Numbered from the stretch's first letter, positions 38,444 through 48,728 are shown. The stretch is DNA of 64,000 bases from Bradyrhizobium tropiciagri (GCF_001189845.1 NZ_LFLZ01000007.1:1-64000); one strand, 5' to 3'. Notes: a model not told the origin generated them from the letters alone. Program-made: numbers and translations.

Positions 38444-41400
38444 CTAGTTGCCGCCGCCGAAGCGGCGCGACCACCAGCTTGCGGGCCGGCGCCTCGGCCG
38501 CAGCGGGCTCCGGCGCAGAAGCTGCAGGTTCAGGGGCGGGGGCAGTTTGCTCCGCCGGGCTCTGGACCAGCGCCGGTGCCTCGGGTTGCGGGCTCGACGC
38601 GAAGCTGACCTTTTCGCGCACCGTCGAACGGCGGCGCTGCGCGCGGTCGCTTTCGGCGGCCGTGTCCTCAGCGGCAGGCGCTGCCACGGTTTCCGGCTCC
38701 GGCACTGCGATCGCCTCGACGGGTGCGGCCTCGACCGGCTGCCATTCCGCCGGCTGCGCGACCAGTTCGGGCTGCGCGAGCGAGGGCGCCGGCTCCGTGT
38801 CATGGCTGTCGAAATCGGCGACCGCATCGCTGGCCTCGGGCGCTGCCGCCGGGCTCAGTTCGTCGGAGATCGATCCGGCAAGACCGTCATCCGGCCCGCC
38901 GCTGCCGCGCCGGCGGCGGCCGCCACGGCGTCCACGGCGGCGCGGACGGCGATCGCCGTTGGCGGCCTGGTCGTCGCGGGCTGCGCCCTGCGCTTCGTCG
39001 CCCTCATCTTCATCGCCTTCGGCATCCGAGGCGGCTACCGCCTCGGCGCCTTCGGGCAGGACATGCATCAGATCGCCGTCCTCGCGCGGCTGCTGAGCGC
39101 CGTCACGCGCCTCGCCACCGCGGCCGCGGCGCCGGCGGCGGCGCTTGCGGCGCTGGCCGTCGCCTTCACCCTCGGCGGCGCCTGATTCCTCGCCGGCCGC
39201 CCGGTCGTCGGCGAGCTTCGGTCTCGTCGGTCTCGACCTCGGCCTCGTATTCGAACAGTTCTTCCTCGTCATCGACCTCTTCGGCCTGCGACGGCGCGGC
39301 GGCCGCCTGCGCCGCAAGCAGCGCCTTGGCGGCTTCGAGCGTATGCACCTGCTCGCCGCGATCGATGACGTAGGATTGCTGGCCGTGCACCGTGGCGTCG
39401 GCGACGACCGACAGCGAGACGCGGAAGGAGTCTTCGAGGTCGCGCAGATGGCCGCGCTTGTGGTTGAGCACGTAGAGCGCGACGTCGGTGCGGGTGCGGA
39501 CCACGAGATTGTGGGTCGCGCCCTTCATCAGGATTTCCTCGATGCCGCGCAGCAGTTGCAGCGCCACCGACGAGACCGAGCGGACGTGGCCGGACCCGCC
39601 GCATTGCGGGCAGGGCTCGGTCGAGTTCTCCAGCATGCTGGCGCGGATGCGCTGGCGCGACATTTCCAGGAGGCCGAAATGCGAGATGCGGCCGACCTGG
39701 ATCCGCGCACGGTCCTGGCGCAGGCAGTCGGACAGCTTGCGCTCGACCGCACGGTTGTTGCGCTTCTCGTCCATGTCGATGAAGTCGATGACGATCAGGC
39801 CCGCGAGATCACGCAGGCGCAGCTGACGCGCGACTTCTTCCGCGGCCTCCAGATTGGTCTTGAGCGCGGTGTCCTCGATATGGTGCTCGCGTGTCGCTCG
39901 TCCCGAGTTGACGTCGATCGAGACCAGCGCCTCGGTCTGGTTGATCACGATGTAGCCGCCGGAGCGCAGCTGCACGGTCGGCGAGAACATCGCGTCGAGC
40001 TGGCTTTCGACGCCCATGCGCGAGAACAGCGGCTGGCCGTCGCGATACTGCTTCACCGCGCGCACATTGGCCGGCATCAGCATCTTCATGAAGTCGCGCG
40101 CTTCGCGGTAGCCGGCTTCGCCCGCCACCTGGATCTCGTCGATCTCCTTGTTGTAGAGGTCGCGCAGCGAACGCTTGATCAGCGAGCCTTCCTCGTAGAC
40201 CAGGGTCGGCGCCTGCGACTTCAGCGTCAGGTCGCGCACCGTTTCCCACATCCGGATCAGGTACTCGAAGTCGCGCTTGATCTCCGGCTTGCTGCGCGAG
40301 GCGCCGGCGGTGCGCAGGATGATCCCCATGCCCTCGGGCACGTCGAGGTCCTGCACCACTTCCTTCAGGCGGGAGCGGTCCTGGGCCGAGGTGATCTTGC
40401 GGCTGATGCCGCCGCCACGCGCGGTGTTGGGCATCAGCACGGCGTAGCGGCCGGCGAGCGAGAGATAGGTGGTCAGCGCGGCGCCCTTGTTGCCGCGCTC
40501 TTCCTTGACGACCTGCACCAGCATCACCTGCCTGCGCTTGATCACTTCCTGGATCTTGTACTGGCGGCGGGGGCGGAACGGGCGCTCCGGAACCTCCTCG
40601 AGCACATCGTCGCCGCCGACGGACTCGACGACATCCTCTTCCTCGCCTTCTTCGCCGTCGTCCTCGTCGTCATCTTCGCCGGCCTCATCGCCAGGTACGG
40701 CCTCGGGCGCGGCCACTTCCGCGAACTGGGCGTATTCGGCGACCGCATGCTCATCGGCAGCGGCGTGGATTTCGTCGCCAGCCACATGCGGTGCGTCGTC
40801 GGCATGCGCGGCGTTTTCCTCGACCTGCTCCTCATGGGCCCGCTCGGGCTCATGATTGACCTCGGCGGGCTCGAAGGTCTCCGGCGCGGCTGACGCGATA
40901 GAGGCTTCGACCACCGCGACGACGGGGTCGGACGGGGCGTCGGCGGCTGGCGCCTCGTTCACGACCGGGTCGTGGTCGTGATCGTGCGCATGATCATGGT
41001 CATCATGGTCGTGATCGTGTTCGTCGTGGCCATGTTCATCGTGGCCACGATCGTCGTGGCCATGATCATGATCGTGGTGGTGCTCATGGTCCTCATGATG
41101 CGCATGCTCATGCGCCTCATGCTCGTGACCTTCGTGGGCGACCACGCCATGTTCGTGATGCTCGGCGTCGACCGGGTGCTCGTGGGCCTCGATCGCCGGC
41201 TGCGCCTGCGCGTCGCCGGCGCCTTCGATCACCTCGCTCTGGACACGGTCGCCGTGGCCGCGGCGGCGGGCATTGCGATGGCGCGACCGGCGGCGGTGGC
41301 CGCGGTTCTCATGCTCTTCCTCGGCCTCGCGATGGGCGCGCTCGTCGGCTTCGATCAGCGCCTGACGGTCGGCGACCGGGATCTGATAGTAGTCGGGATG

Positions 41401-41622
41401 GATTTCGCTGAAGGCCAGGAAGCCGTGCCGGTTGCCGCCATACTCGATGAAGGCAGCCTGCAGCGACGGCTCTACGCGCGTGACCTTGGCGAGGTAAATA
41501 TTGCCGCGCAGTTGTTTGCGCTGGGCGGTCTCGAAATCAAACTCTTCGACACGATTGCCACGGACCACAACGACCCGGGTCTCTTCCGGGTGGGTGGCAT
41601 CGATCAACATCTTGTTGGGCAT
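38444..41622 (-). CDS. rne: Ribonuclease E, with two frame breaks in the C-terminal half
   Basis: The degradosome endonuclease. The S1 domain starts normally (residues 36-90, QLRGNIYLAKVTRVEPSLQA) and is split by a 250-residue insertion with a His/Asp-rich tract (147-218, about 30 His). The catalytic core follows with the metal-binding Asp motifs SIDVNSG and VIDFIDMDEK and the zinc-link CPQCGGSG. The frame from 41622 is intact to about 39220; the Arg-rich RNA-binding region (RRKRRRRRRGRGG) and Ala/Pro/Glu-rich tail continue in a second frame, and the end WWSRRFGGGN stops at 38444 in a third. Restored length is about 1,060 residues, normal for this group. An essential gene, so sequence errors are likely. 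Confidence 0.92.
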
Positions 41623-42327
41623 TTTGGAGCTCTTGACGGCGGCGGGCGCGGATCATGGCGCGCGCAAACTGCGCCGCCCGGTGACGCGACGGTCCACCTG
41701 ATTCGGGGGTGAGGGGAAGGCCAAAACGCGTCTCGCGGCGCAGCGCCGGACGGGAACTCACCGGGATGATGCGACGGGCGACGTTTTCACCTCGCGTCAG
41801 CGCGATCATTCGGGGGATCCTGGTCGGCAATACAGTCTGGCGCATTAAGCGTCGGCCCGTCTAAACATGTTGGCGGCGAAATTGACCGCCGTATCTTTTG
41901 CTGAAAGCCCCGTCCGGCGCCGAAGCGCCTGCCGGCCATCGCATATCGAGGCCCCAAGGGACCGGATAATCGGTTACGCCGTGTCTCAAACCGTCCCTCT
42001 GGCGAGGGAGTGTGTCTGGGACCGGACGCCGCTCGGGCTTGAATCCGCCACTCCGTGTCAGCCGCGCGCGGCGCTGGCTGGGGAGGGACCGGAAAAACAC
42101 GGCGGGATCTTCGACTTGGAAGGTTCCACCGCTGCACCAAGAGGCTGAACGCGACACAACCGGGAGTACTAGCCGTCAGCACTCCGTACATACGTGGATT
42201 GCCCGTCGCGTGCAAGGGAAGCGTCACGCCGCCGCAACACTCGGTTCTTTTCGCCCTGGCGTCATTAGGGTGCGATTAACCGTGTGGTTCTAATGCGGTA
42301 AGAAGCAGCTGGGAGGCTTCGAATCGG
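41623..42327. other. 705-base gap between divergent rne and amiC
   Basis: No protein gene with coding character is visible on either strand. The side next to rne (about 41,623-42,000 on the minus strand) would be a long rne leader; long autoregulatory 5' UTRs are known for rne in other bacteria. I see several GC-rich inverted segments (for example GGGACGG/CCGTCCC around 41,957-42,000) but no pattern I can name. A ribosome binding site for amiC (GGGAGG) lies at 42,311-42,316. Confidence 0.5.
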
Positions 42328-43668
42328 GTGGAGAACCGCGCAAAACACCTTGTTTTTCTGGGATGCGGGCTGTTGTGCGCTGCAGCATCGGTGTTTGCCG
42401 TGGTCAGCGCCCCAAGCGCGGCTGAAGGACCGCAGGCTGGCCAGTCTGCGCCCGCCACAAGCGCCCCGGCCGCCACTTCCTCCGCAGCTGACGCCCCGAA
42501 TTTCCCGGTCGCGTCCGGCGCCAGGCTCGCCGGCGACGACAAGCAGACCCGATTCATCCTCGATCTCGACCGCAAGATCGAGTTTCGCGCCTTCCCGCTC
42601 GCCGACCCGTACCGTGTGGTGGTCGATATCCCGCAGGTCAATTTCCAGCTCGCCGCCGGCACCGGCTCGGCGGCGCGGGGATTGGTGAAGGCGTTCCGCT
42701 ATGGCCTCGTGATGCCCGGTGGCTCGCGGATCGTGTTCGACATGACCGGCCCGGTGAAGATCGCCAATTCCTATGTGCTCGATGCCGCCAACGGCCAGCC
42801 GCCGCGGCTGGTGCTGGATTTCGAGCAGGTCGATCGCACCAGCTTCGTGCAATCGCTCGCGCCCGAGAGCCGGCCGGAATTGAAGCCGGCGATTTCCGAA
42901 TCGACCACAGCGACCATTCCGGCCGTCAACACCGCGGCGTTGCCGCCGCTTGCGACCACCGACGCGCGTCCGCTGATCGTGATCGATCCCGGTCACGGCG
43001 GCATCGACAACGGCACCCAGTCCGGCGAGCAGACGGAGAAGAACCTGGTGCTGGGCTTTGGCCTTGCGCTGCGCGACCGGATCGAGAAGTCGGGCAAATA
43101 TCGCGTGGTCATGACCCGGTCCGACGACACCTTTATTCCGCTCAACGACCGGGTGAAGATCGCGCGCTCGCAATCCGCGGCGCTGTTTGTCTCGATCCAT
43201 GCCGATGCTCTGCCGCGCCGCGAGGGCGATGCCCAGGGCGCCACGATCTACACGGTGTCGGACAAGGCCTCCGACGCCGAGGCCGAACGGCTGGCGGAAG
43301 CGGAGAACAAGGCCGACGCGATCGCCGGCGTGAACCTGACCGACGAGCCGACCGAGGTCGCCGACATCCTGATCGACCTCGCGCAGCGCGAAACCAAGAC
43401 CTTCTCCAACCGCTTCGCCCGTCTGCTGATGGACGAGATGAAGACCACGGTGCGGATGCACAAGCATCCGCTCAAATCGGCCGGCTTCCGGGTGCTGAAG
43501 GCGCCCGATGTGCCGTCCGTGCTGGTCGAGATCGGCTACGTCTCCAACAAGGGCGACCTCGAGCACCTGGTGTCCGAGAACTGGCGGAATAAGGCCGTCG
43601 GATCGATGGTCCAGGCGATCGACACGTTCTTCGCCAAACGGCTGGCAACTGCCGGACCGGCAAAGTGA
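42328..43668 (+). CDS. amiC: N-acetylmuramoyl-L-alanine amidase (AMIN + Amidase_3)
   Basis: 446 residues from a GTG start at 42328 (GGGAGG about 12 bases upstream). A signal peptide (about 1-35) leads to an AMIN domain (about 50-155: TRFILDLDRKIEFRAFPLAD, YRVVVDIPQVNF) that targets septal peptidoglycan. The zinc amidase domain starts at about 215 with IDPGHGGIDNGT, then EKNLVLGFGLALRDRIE, FVSIHADALPRR and a catalytic Glu in LVEIGYVSN. It cleaves the lactyl-alanine bond of peptidoglycan during daughter-cell separation. Followed 265 bases later by mrcA on the same strand, a common pairing in Rhizobiales. Confidence 0.93.
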   Translation: MENRAKHLVFLGCGLLCAAASVFAVVSAPSAAEGPQAGQSAPATSAPAATSSAADAPNFPVASGARLAGDDKQTRFILDLDRKIEFRAFPLADPYRVVVDIPQVNFQLAAGTGSAARGLVKAFRYGLVMPGGSRIVFDMTGPVKIANSYVLDAANGQPPRLVLDFEQVDRTSFVQSLAPESRPELKPAISESTTATIPAVNTAALPPLATTDARPLIVIDPGHGGIDNGTQSGEQTEKNLVLGFGLALRDRIEKSGKYRVVMTRSDDTFIPLNDRVKIARSQSAALFVSIHADALPRREGDAQGATIYTVSDKASDAEAERLAEAENKADAIAGVNLTDEPTEVADILIDLAQRETKTFSNRFARLLMDEMKTTVRMHKHPLKSAGFRVLKAPDVPSVLVEIGYVSNKGDLEHLVSENWRNKAVGSMVQAIDTFFAKRLATAGPAK

Positions 43669-43933
43669 AATCGGCCGTCTGAAAAGCCCGGGCCGTTGCG
43701 CGGAAGCCCTAGTTTGGCCACAGCGGCGACGGTATAGACAATGGACCGCAGGTCCGCAGAATCGACCATATTGTCCGGCGGCTCTTGTTTATTCGCATGC
43801 GCAAGACGGCTCGCTGGGCCAGATCTTGTTGTGAGCCTTGATTGGTTGTGAGCCTTGGTTGTGTGAGGCTTCGCACTTTTGGACAGGCGCTTCTGACGAC
43901 TGAGCGCCGGAGGGTAGGAACGGAACGTCGATA

Positions 43934-46435
43934 ATGCGCCTGCTCGTGCGGTTTTTGGGTTTCCTGTTCGCCGCTGGAACCGTCGTGTTCCTGGTCGGTG
44001 TCGCCGCCGTCGCCGGCGCTATCTGGCATTTCTCCAAGGATCTGCCCGACTACTCGCAGCTCCAGGACTATGAGCCTCCGGTGATGACCCGCGTGCACGC
44101 CGCCGACGGCGCGCTGCTCGGTGAATATTCCAAGGAGCGCCGGCTCTATCTGCCGATCCAGGCGGTGCCGAAGCTCGTGATCAACGCGTTCCTCGCCGCC
44201 GAAGACAAGAACTTCTACGAGCATGGCGGCATCGACTACCAGGGCATGGCGCGCGCTGCGATCCTCTACGCGCAGAACTACGGCTCCAACCGCCGCCCGC
44301 AGGGCGCCTCGACCATCACCCAGCAGGTCGCCAAGAACTTCCTGCTGACCAACGAGGTCTCGTTCGCGCGCAAGATCAAGGAAGCCTTGCTGGCGATGCG
44401 CATCGAGCGCGCCTATTCCAAGGACCGCATCCTCGAGCTCTATCTCAACGAAATCTATCTTGGGCTCGGCGCCTACGGCATCGCGGCGGCGTCGCTGGTC
44501 TACTTCGACAAATCGGTCAACGAGCTGACGATCGCGGAAGCGTCCTATCTCGCCTCGCTGCCGAAGGCGCCGGCAGCGCTGCATCCGGTCCGCAACCGCG
44601 ACCGTGCCATCGAGCGCCGCAACTACGTGATCGACCGCCTGCTGGAGAACGGCTGGATCAAGCAGGCCGACGCCGACAAGGCGCGCAAGGACCCGCTCAA
44701 CGTCACCAGCCGCTCGAACGGCGCGCATATCTTCGCCGGCGAGTATTTCGCCGAGGAAGTCCGCCGCGACATTTTCGAGCGCTACGGCGAGAAGAAACTC
44801 TACGAGGGCGGCCTCTCGGTCCGCACCACGCTGGATCCCAAGATCCAGGTGATGGCGCGCAAGACCATGGTTGCAGGTCTCGTCAATTACGACGAGGCGC
44901 AGGGCTGGCGCGGCGCGCTGCACAAGCTCGACATTTCCGGCGACTGGGGCGTCAAGCTTGCCGACGTCAAATCGCTCTCCGACATCTCGCCGTGGCGGAT
45001 GGCGGTGGTGCTGGAGACCAGCGATCAGTCGGCGCGGATCGGCTTCCAGCCGGGCCGCGAACTCGGCGGCGCGGTCAGCAAGGAACGGCAGACCGGCATC
45101 ATCACGATCGATGGCGTGCGCTGGGCCAAGACCAAGGGCAAGGCGCCGACGGCGGTGTCGCAGGTGCTGCAGCCCGGCGACGTGATTTATGCCGATCCGC
45201 TGGTGACCAAGGACGGCACTGCGGTCGAGGGCCAGTATCGGCTGCGGCAATTGCCTGAGGTGTCCGGCGCGATGGTGGCGATGGATCCGTGGACCGGCCG
45301 CGTGCTCGCGATGGTCGGCGGCTTCTCGTTCGACCAGAGCCAGTTCAACCGCGCGACGCAGGCCTACCGGCAGCCCGGCTCGTCGTTCAAGCCGATCGTG
45401 TATTCGTCGGCGCTGGACAATGGCTATACGCCGTCGACCACGGTGATCGACGCGCCGATCGAGATCGATCAGGGGCAGGGCGCCGGCGTGTGGCGTCCGG
45501 AGAACTATTCGACCGGCAAGTATTATGGTCCGACCACGCTGCGCAACGCGTTGCAGCGCTCGCTCAACACCGTGACGGTGCGCCTCGCGCAGGACATCGG
45601 CATGCCGCTGGTCGGCGAGTATGCAAAACGCTTCGGCGTCTATGATGAGCTGCCGAACTACCTGTCGTATGCGCTGGGTGCCGGTGAAACCACCGTCATG
45701 CGCATGGTCACGGCCTATTCGATGTTCGCCAATGGCGGCCGCCGGGTGAAGCCGACCTTGATCGATCGCATCCAGGACCGCTACGGCCATACCATCTTCA
45801 AGCACGACACCCGCGAATGCCGCGGCTGCGACGCGCCCGGGGGCTGGAAGAGCCAGCCGGAGCCGCAGCTGGTCGACCGCCGCGAGCAGGTGCTCGATCC
45901 GATGACTGCCTACCAGATCACCGAGATGATGGAGGGCGTCGTCCAGCGCGGCACCGCGACCGTGGTGAAGGAGGTCGGCAAGCCGATCGCCGGCAAGACC
46001 GGCACCACCAACGACGAGAAGGACGTCTGGTTCGTCGGCTTCTCGCCGGATCTCGCGGTCGGCGTCTACATGGGCTACGACAAGCCGCGCAATCTCGGCC
46101 GCACCGCCACCGGTGGTCACGTTGCAGCGCCGATCGCCCGCGACTTCCTCAAGCTTGCGCTCGCCGACAAGCCGCCGACGCCGTTCAAGGTCCCGGCCGG
46201 GATCAAGCTGATCCGCGTCGATGCCAAGACCGGCATGCGTGCCGGCCCGGGCGACGGCGGCAACACCATCCTCGAAGCCTTCAAGCCGGGCACCGCCCCG
46301 CCGGAGAATTACTCGGTCATCGGGGTCGCCGATGCCGACGGCCGCGGCCCGGCGCCCGGCCCGCAGCCGTCGCAGAGCGGCGGCCAGCCGGATGGCGGCT
46401 TCTTCATGCGGCCGGGAACCGGGGGACTGTATTAG
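43934..46435 (+). CDS. mrcA: Penicillin-binding protein 1A (bifunctional transglycosylase/transpeptidase)
   Basis: 833 residues. One N-terminal membrane helix (about 5-30), then the GT51 transglycosylase with AAEDKNFYEHGGIDYQGM, GASTITQQVAKNFLL and KIKEALLAMRIERAYSK. An OB-like insertion (about 300-420) precedes the transpeptidase, whose motifs are S-x-x-K in QPGSSFKP (Ser 483, Lys 486), SLN at about 543 and KTGTT at about 688. It polymerises and cross-links peptidoglycan at the cytoplasmic membrane. The C-terminus is Pro/Gly/Gln-rich. A dispersed repeat begins right at its stop codon. Confidence 0.96.
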   Translation: MRLLVRFLGFLFAAGTVVFLVGVAAVAGAIWHFSKDLPDYSQLQDYEPPVMTRVHAADGALLGEYSKERRLYLPIQAVPKLVINAFLAAEDKNFYEHGGIDYQGMARAAILYAQNYGSNRRPQGASTITQQVAKNFLLTNEVSFARKIKEALLAMRIERAYSKDRILELYLNEIYLGLGAYGIAAASLVYFDKSVNELTIAEASYLASLPKAPAALHPVRNRDRAIERRNYVIDRLLENGWIKQADADKARKDPLNVTSRSNGAHIFAGEYFAEEVRRDIFERYGEKKLYEGGLSVRTTLDPKIQVMARKTMVAGLVNYDEAQGWRGALHKLDISGDWGVKLADVKSLSDISPWRMAVVLETSDQSARIGFQPGRELGGAVSKERQTGIITIDGVRWAKTKGKAPTAVSQVLQPGDVIYADPLVTKDGTAVEGQYRLRQLPEVSGAMVAMDPWTGRVLAMVGGFSFDQSQFNRATQAYRQPGSSFKPIVYSSALDNGYTPSTTVIDAPIEIDQGQGAGVWRPENYSTGKYYGPTTLRNALQRSLNTVTVRLAQDIGMPLVGEYAKRFGVYDELPNYLSYALGAGETTVMRMVTAYSMFANGGRRVKPTLIDRIQDRYGHTIFKHDTRECRGCDAPGGWKSQPEPQLVDRREQVLDPMTAYQITEMMEGVVQRGTATVVKEVGKPIAGKTGTTNDEKDVWFVGFSPDLAVGVYMGYDKPRNLGRTATGGHVAAPIARDFLKLALADKPPTPFKVPAGIKLIRVDAKTGMRAGPGDGGNTILEAFKPGTAPPENYSVIGVADADGRGPAPGPQPSQSGGQPDGGFFMRPGTGGLY

Positions 46436-46534
46436 AGCGTTTTCGAGCGAAGTGGACACCGGTTCGCGTGAAGAAAACGCGTCAAAACAAAAACCTAGAG
46501 CCCCGTTCCGATGCAATCGGGGAAATGGCTCTAG
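46434..46534. repeat. Rhizobial intergenic palindromic element (RIME/RPE-like)
   Basis: Two adjoining palindromes: AGAGCGTTTTC...GAAGAAAACGC (46434 to about 46481) and CTAGAGCC...GGCTCTAG (46495-46502 with 46527-46534) with an inner CCGAT-GCA-ATCGG stem. I recognise the general pattern (gagcgttttcgagcgaagtgga...ggttcgcgtgaagaaaacgcg...ctagagccc) as a repeat found many times between genes in Bradyrhizobium. Its first two bases overlap the mrcA stop codon. Confidence 0.85.
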
Positions 46535-46640
46535 CAGCCCACGAACCCAAATCGCCGGGATAGTGCGGCCAAGCCGATTGCGCTTTGCCGCGCCGGTCGC
46601 TACATCCCCCGGAACCTTTTTAGCCAACACCTGAAAGACC

Positions 46641-47771
46641 ATGCGCGCGGAAATCGAACGCCTTGTTGAAGAGATCAAGCAGTCAGTCGGGCTGCTGAGG
46701 AGGCATCTTTGACGTCGAACAATCGACGGCACGCCTCGCTGAGCTGAACAAGCTCGCAGAAGATTCCAATCTCTGGAACGATCCCCAGAAGGCCCAGCGG
46801 CTGATGCAGGAGCGCACCTCATTGGAGGACGCGCTCTCTGGAATCGGCAAGGTCGAGCGCGAGCTCGAGGATCAGGTCGGCATGATCGAGCTCGGCGAGG
46901 CCGAGAATGATGCCGGCGTGGTTACTGAGGCCGAGAAGGCGCTCAAGGACCTCAAGAAGGAGGTCGCCCGGCGCGAGCTGGAAGCGCTGCTCTCGGGCGA
47001 GGCCGACAAGTTCGATTCCTATCTCGAAGTCCACGCCGCGCCGGCGGCACCGAAAGCCAGGACTGGGCGCAGATGCTGCTGCGCATGTACACGCGCTGGG
47101 CGGAGAAGCACGGCTTCAAGATCGAGTTTCTCGAAGAGTCCCAGGGTGAAGAGGCCGGCATCAAGTCCGCCACAATTCAGATCTCCGGCCACAATGCCTA
47201 CGGCTGGCTGAAGACCGAGGCCGGCGTGCATCGCCTGGTGCGCATCTCGCCGTTCGACTCTAATGCGCGACGGCACACCTCGTTTTCGTCGGTGCAGATT
47301 TTCCCTGTGATCGACGACAGCATCAAGATCGAGATCAAGGAGTCCGACGTCCGCACCGATACGATGCGGTCGGGCGGCGCCGGCGGTCAGCACGTCAACA
47401 AGACCGAGTCGGCGGTGCGCCTGACGCACATTCCGACCGGCATCGCGGTGGTCTGCCAGGCGGGCCGCTCCCAGCACAAGAACCGGGCGCAGGCCTGGGA
47501 CATGCTGCGCGCGCGGCTGTACGAGATCGAACTGAAGAAGCGCGAAGAGCAGGCGGCTGCCGACCAGGCCGCCAAGACCGATATCGGCTGGGGTCACCAG
47601 ATCCGCTCATATGTCTTGCAGCCCTACCAGATGGTGAAGGACCTGCGCACCGGTGTGCAGACCTCCGACACCTCGGGCGTGCTCGACGGCGACCTCGATG
47701 AATTCATGGCGGCGACCTTGGCGCAGCGTGCGTTCGGCACCGGGCCCGGCTCCGTCGAGGATGTGGATTAG
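46641..47771 (+). CDS. prfB: Peptide chain release factor 2 with programmed +1 frameshift, plus a second one-base deletion
   Basis: RF2 releases proteins at UGA and UAA. Translation starts at ATG 46641 and runs 23 codons to an in-frame UGA (46710-46712) within AGGAGG-CAT-CTT-TGA-C, the classical autoregulatory shift site; after +1 shift the frame continues with [19 protein letters not shown] second break at about 47037 (GCCGCG in place of GCCGGCG, which would encode the [12 protein letters not shown] motif) moves the reading to the frame of [17 protein letters not shown], the peptidyl-transferase GGQ motif, and on to the stop at 47771. The second break has no shift signal and is probably a sequence error. 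Restored length about 376 residues, normal for RF2. Confidence 0.95.
46698..46713 (+). promoter_or_regulatory. prfB programmed +1 frameshift site
   Basis: AGGAGGCATCTTTGAC: an internal Shine-Dalgarno (AGGAGG), a 3-base spacer, slippery CTT and stop TGA followed by C. It matches the E. coli AGGGGGTATCTTTGAC site in spacing. Low RF2 slows termination at UGA and favours the shift, giving autoregulation (established for prfB). Confidence 0.95.
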
Positions 47772-47774
47772 CCC

Positions 47775-48644
47775 ATGCCGCGCGTCGCTTTCATCGGATT
47801 GGGACGCATGGGCCACGGGATGGCCGGCCGCTACCTCGACGCCGGCTTCACGGTCACGGTGTGGAACCGGAGCAAGGCCAAGGCCGCGGACCTGATCGCC
47901 CGCGGCGCGCAATGGGCGACCTCGCCGGAAGATGCCGCGATCGATGCCGATGCGGTCGTGACCATGGTCGCCGACGATGCGGCGTCGCGCGATGTCTGGC
48001 TGACCAAGGATGGCGCTGCGGCTACGATGAAGGCCGGCACGCTCGCGATCGAGTGCTCTACGGTCTCCTACCAGCACACGCTCGATATGGCGCGCGAGCT
48101 GCAGAGCCGCGGCCTGATCTACATCGATTGTCCCGTCACCGGGCTTCCCGAAGCGGCGGCCGCAGGCAAGCTGACGCTGCTGGTGGGCGCTGACAGCGCC
48201 GACCTCGACAAGGCGCGGCCGTTCCTAACGCCGATCGGCAGCACTATCCGCCATTTCGGCGCGGTCGGCACCGGCACCGTGTTCAAGCTGATCAACAATT
48301 TGATCGGCGCGGTGCAGATCGCGAGCCTCGCCGAGGGCGTCGCGATCGCCGAGCAGGCCGGTCTCGACATGCAGTTGGTGGCGGAGGCGCTGGGAACCGG
48401 CGCGATCGCCAGCCCGCAGGTGATCCGCCACTCGAGGCGGATGATCGACCGCAATTTCTCCGGCGCGTCGTTCACGGCGGCGCTGCGCCACAAGGATGCC
48501 GAATATGCCGTGCGGCTGGCCGAGACGCTGCTGCCCGGCGTGCCCGTGAGCAGCGCCGCGCTCGCCGCCTACGACAAGGCCAGGGCTCATGCCCCCGACG
48601 GCGACGAAGGTCAGATGATCGAGATCGTCTCGCGGCCGAAATAG
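47775..48644 (+). CDS. 3-hydroxyisobutyrate dehydrogenase-family NAD(P) oxidoreductase
   Basis: 289 residues of the beta-hydroxyacid dehydrogenase family. N-terminal Rossmann motif VAFIGLGRMGHGMAGRYLDAG, the VWNRSKAK cofactor loop (Arg/Ser suggests NADPH), the substrate-binding DCPVTGLPEAAAAGKL segment, and GTGTVFKLINNLIGA with the catalytic Lys. The C-terminal helical domain includes ALRHKDAEYAVRLA. It starts 3 bases after the prfB stop, so the two are probably cotranscribed; a functional link is not obvious. Substrate unknown (3-hydroxyisobutyrate, tartronate semialdehyde or an imine are all possible). Confidence 0.92.
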   Translation: MPRVAFIGLGRMGHGMAGRYLDAGFTVTVWNRSKAKAADLIARGAQWATSPEDAAIDADAVVTMVADDAASRDVWLTKDGAAATMKAGTLAIECSTVSYQHTLDMARELQSRGLIYIDCPVTGLPEAAAAGKLTLLVGADSADLDKARPFLTPIGSTIRHFGAVGTGTVFKLINNLIGAVQIASLAEGVAIAEQAGLDMQLVAEALGTGAIASPQVIRHSRRMIDRNFSGASFTAALRHKDAEYAVRLAETLLPGVPVSSAALAAYDKARAHAPDGDEGQMIEIVSRPK

Positions 48645-48728
48645 GCGGGGCAGCCATTCACGGAAATCGGGTGGGAATATTCGCGGCGCCGCACTAGTCA
48701 CCTGTGGCAGCGCTGACGAGAGCCCGAT

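Noticed and set aside
39145..40893. A 582-codon open frame on the plus strand across rne
   Set aside because: Antisense to the catalytic core of RNase E, which has intact motifs on the other strand.
38444..41622. Programmed frameshifting in rne
   Set aside because: No slippery sequence or stimulatory structure is evident at the breaks, and two separate shifts would be needed to reach the conserved end.
43709..46822. A 1,037-codon open frame on the minus strand
   Set aside because: It is antisense to mrcA and spans an intergenic repeat. The composition (Arg/His/Asp/Leu-rich, no domain) marks it as a shadow.
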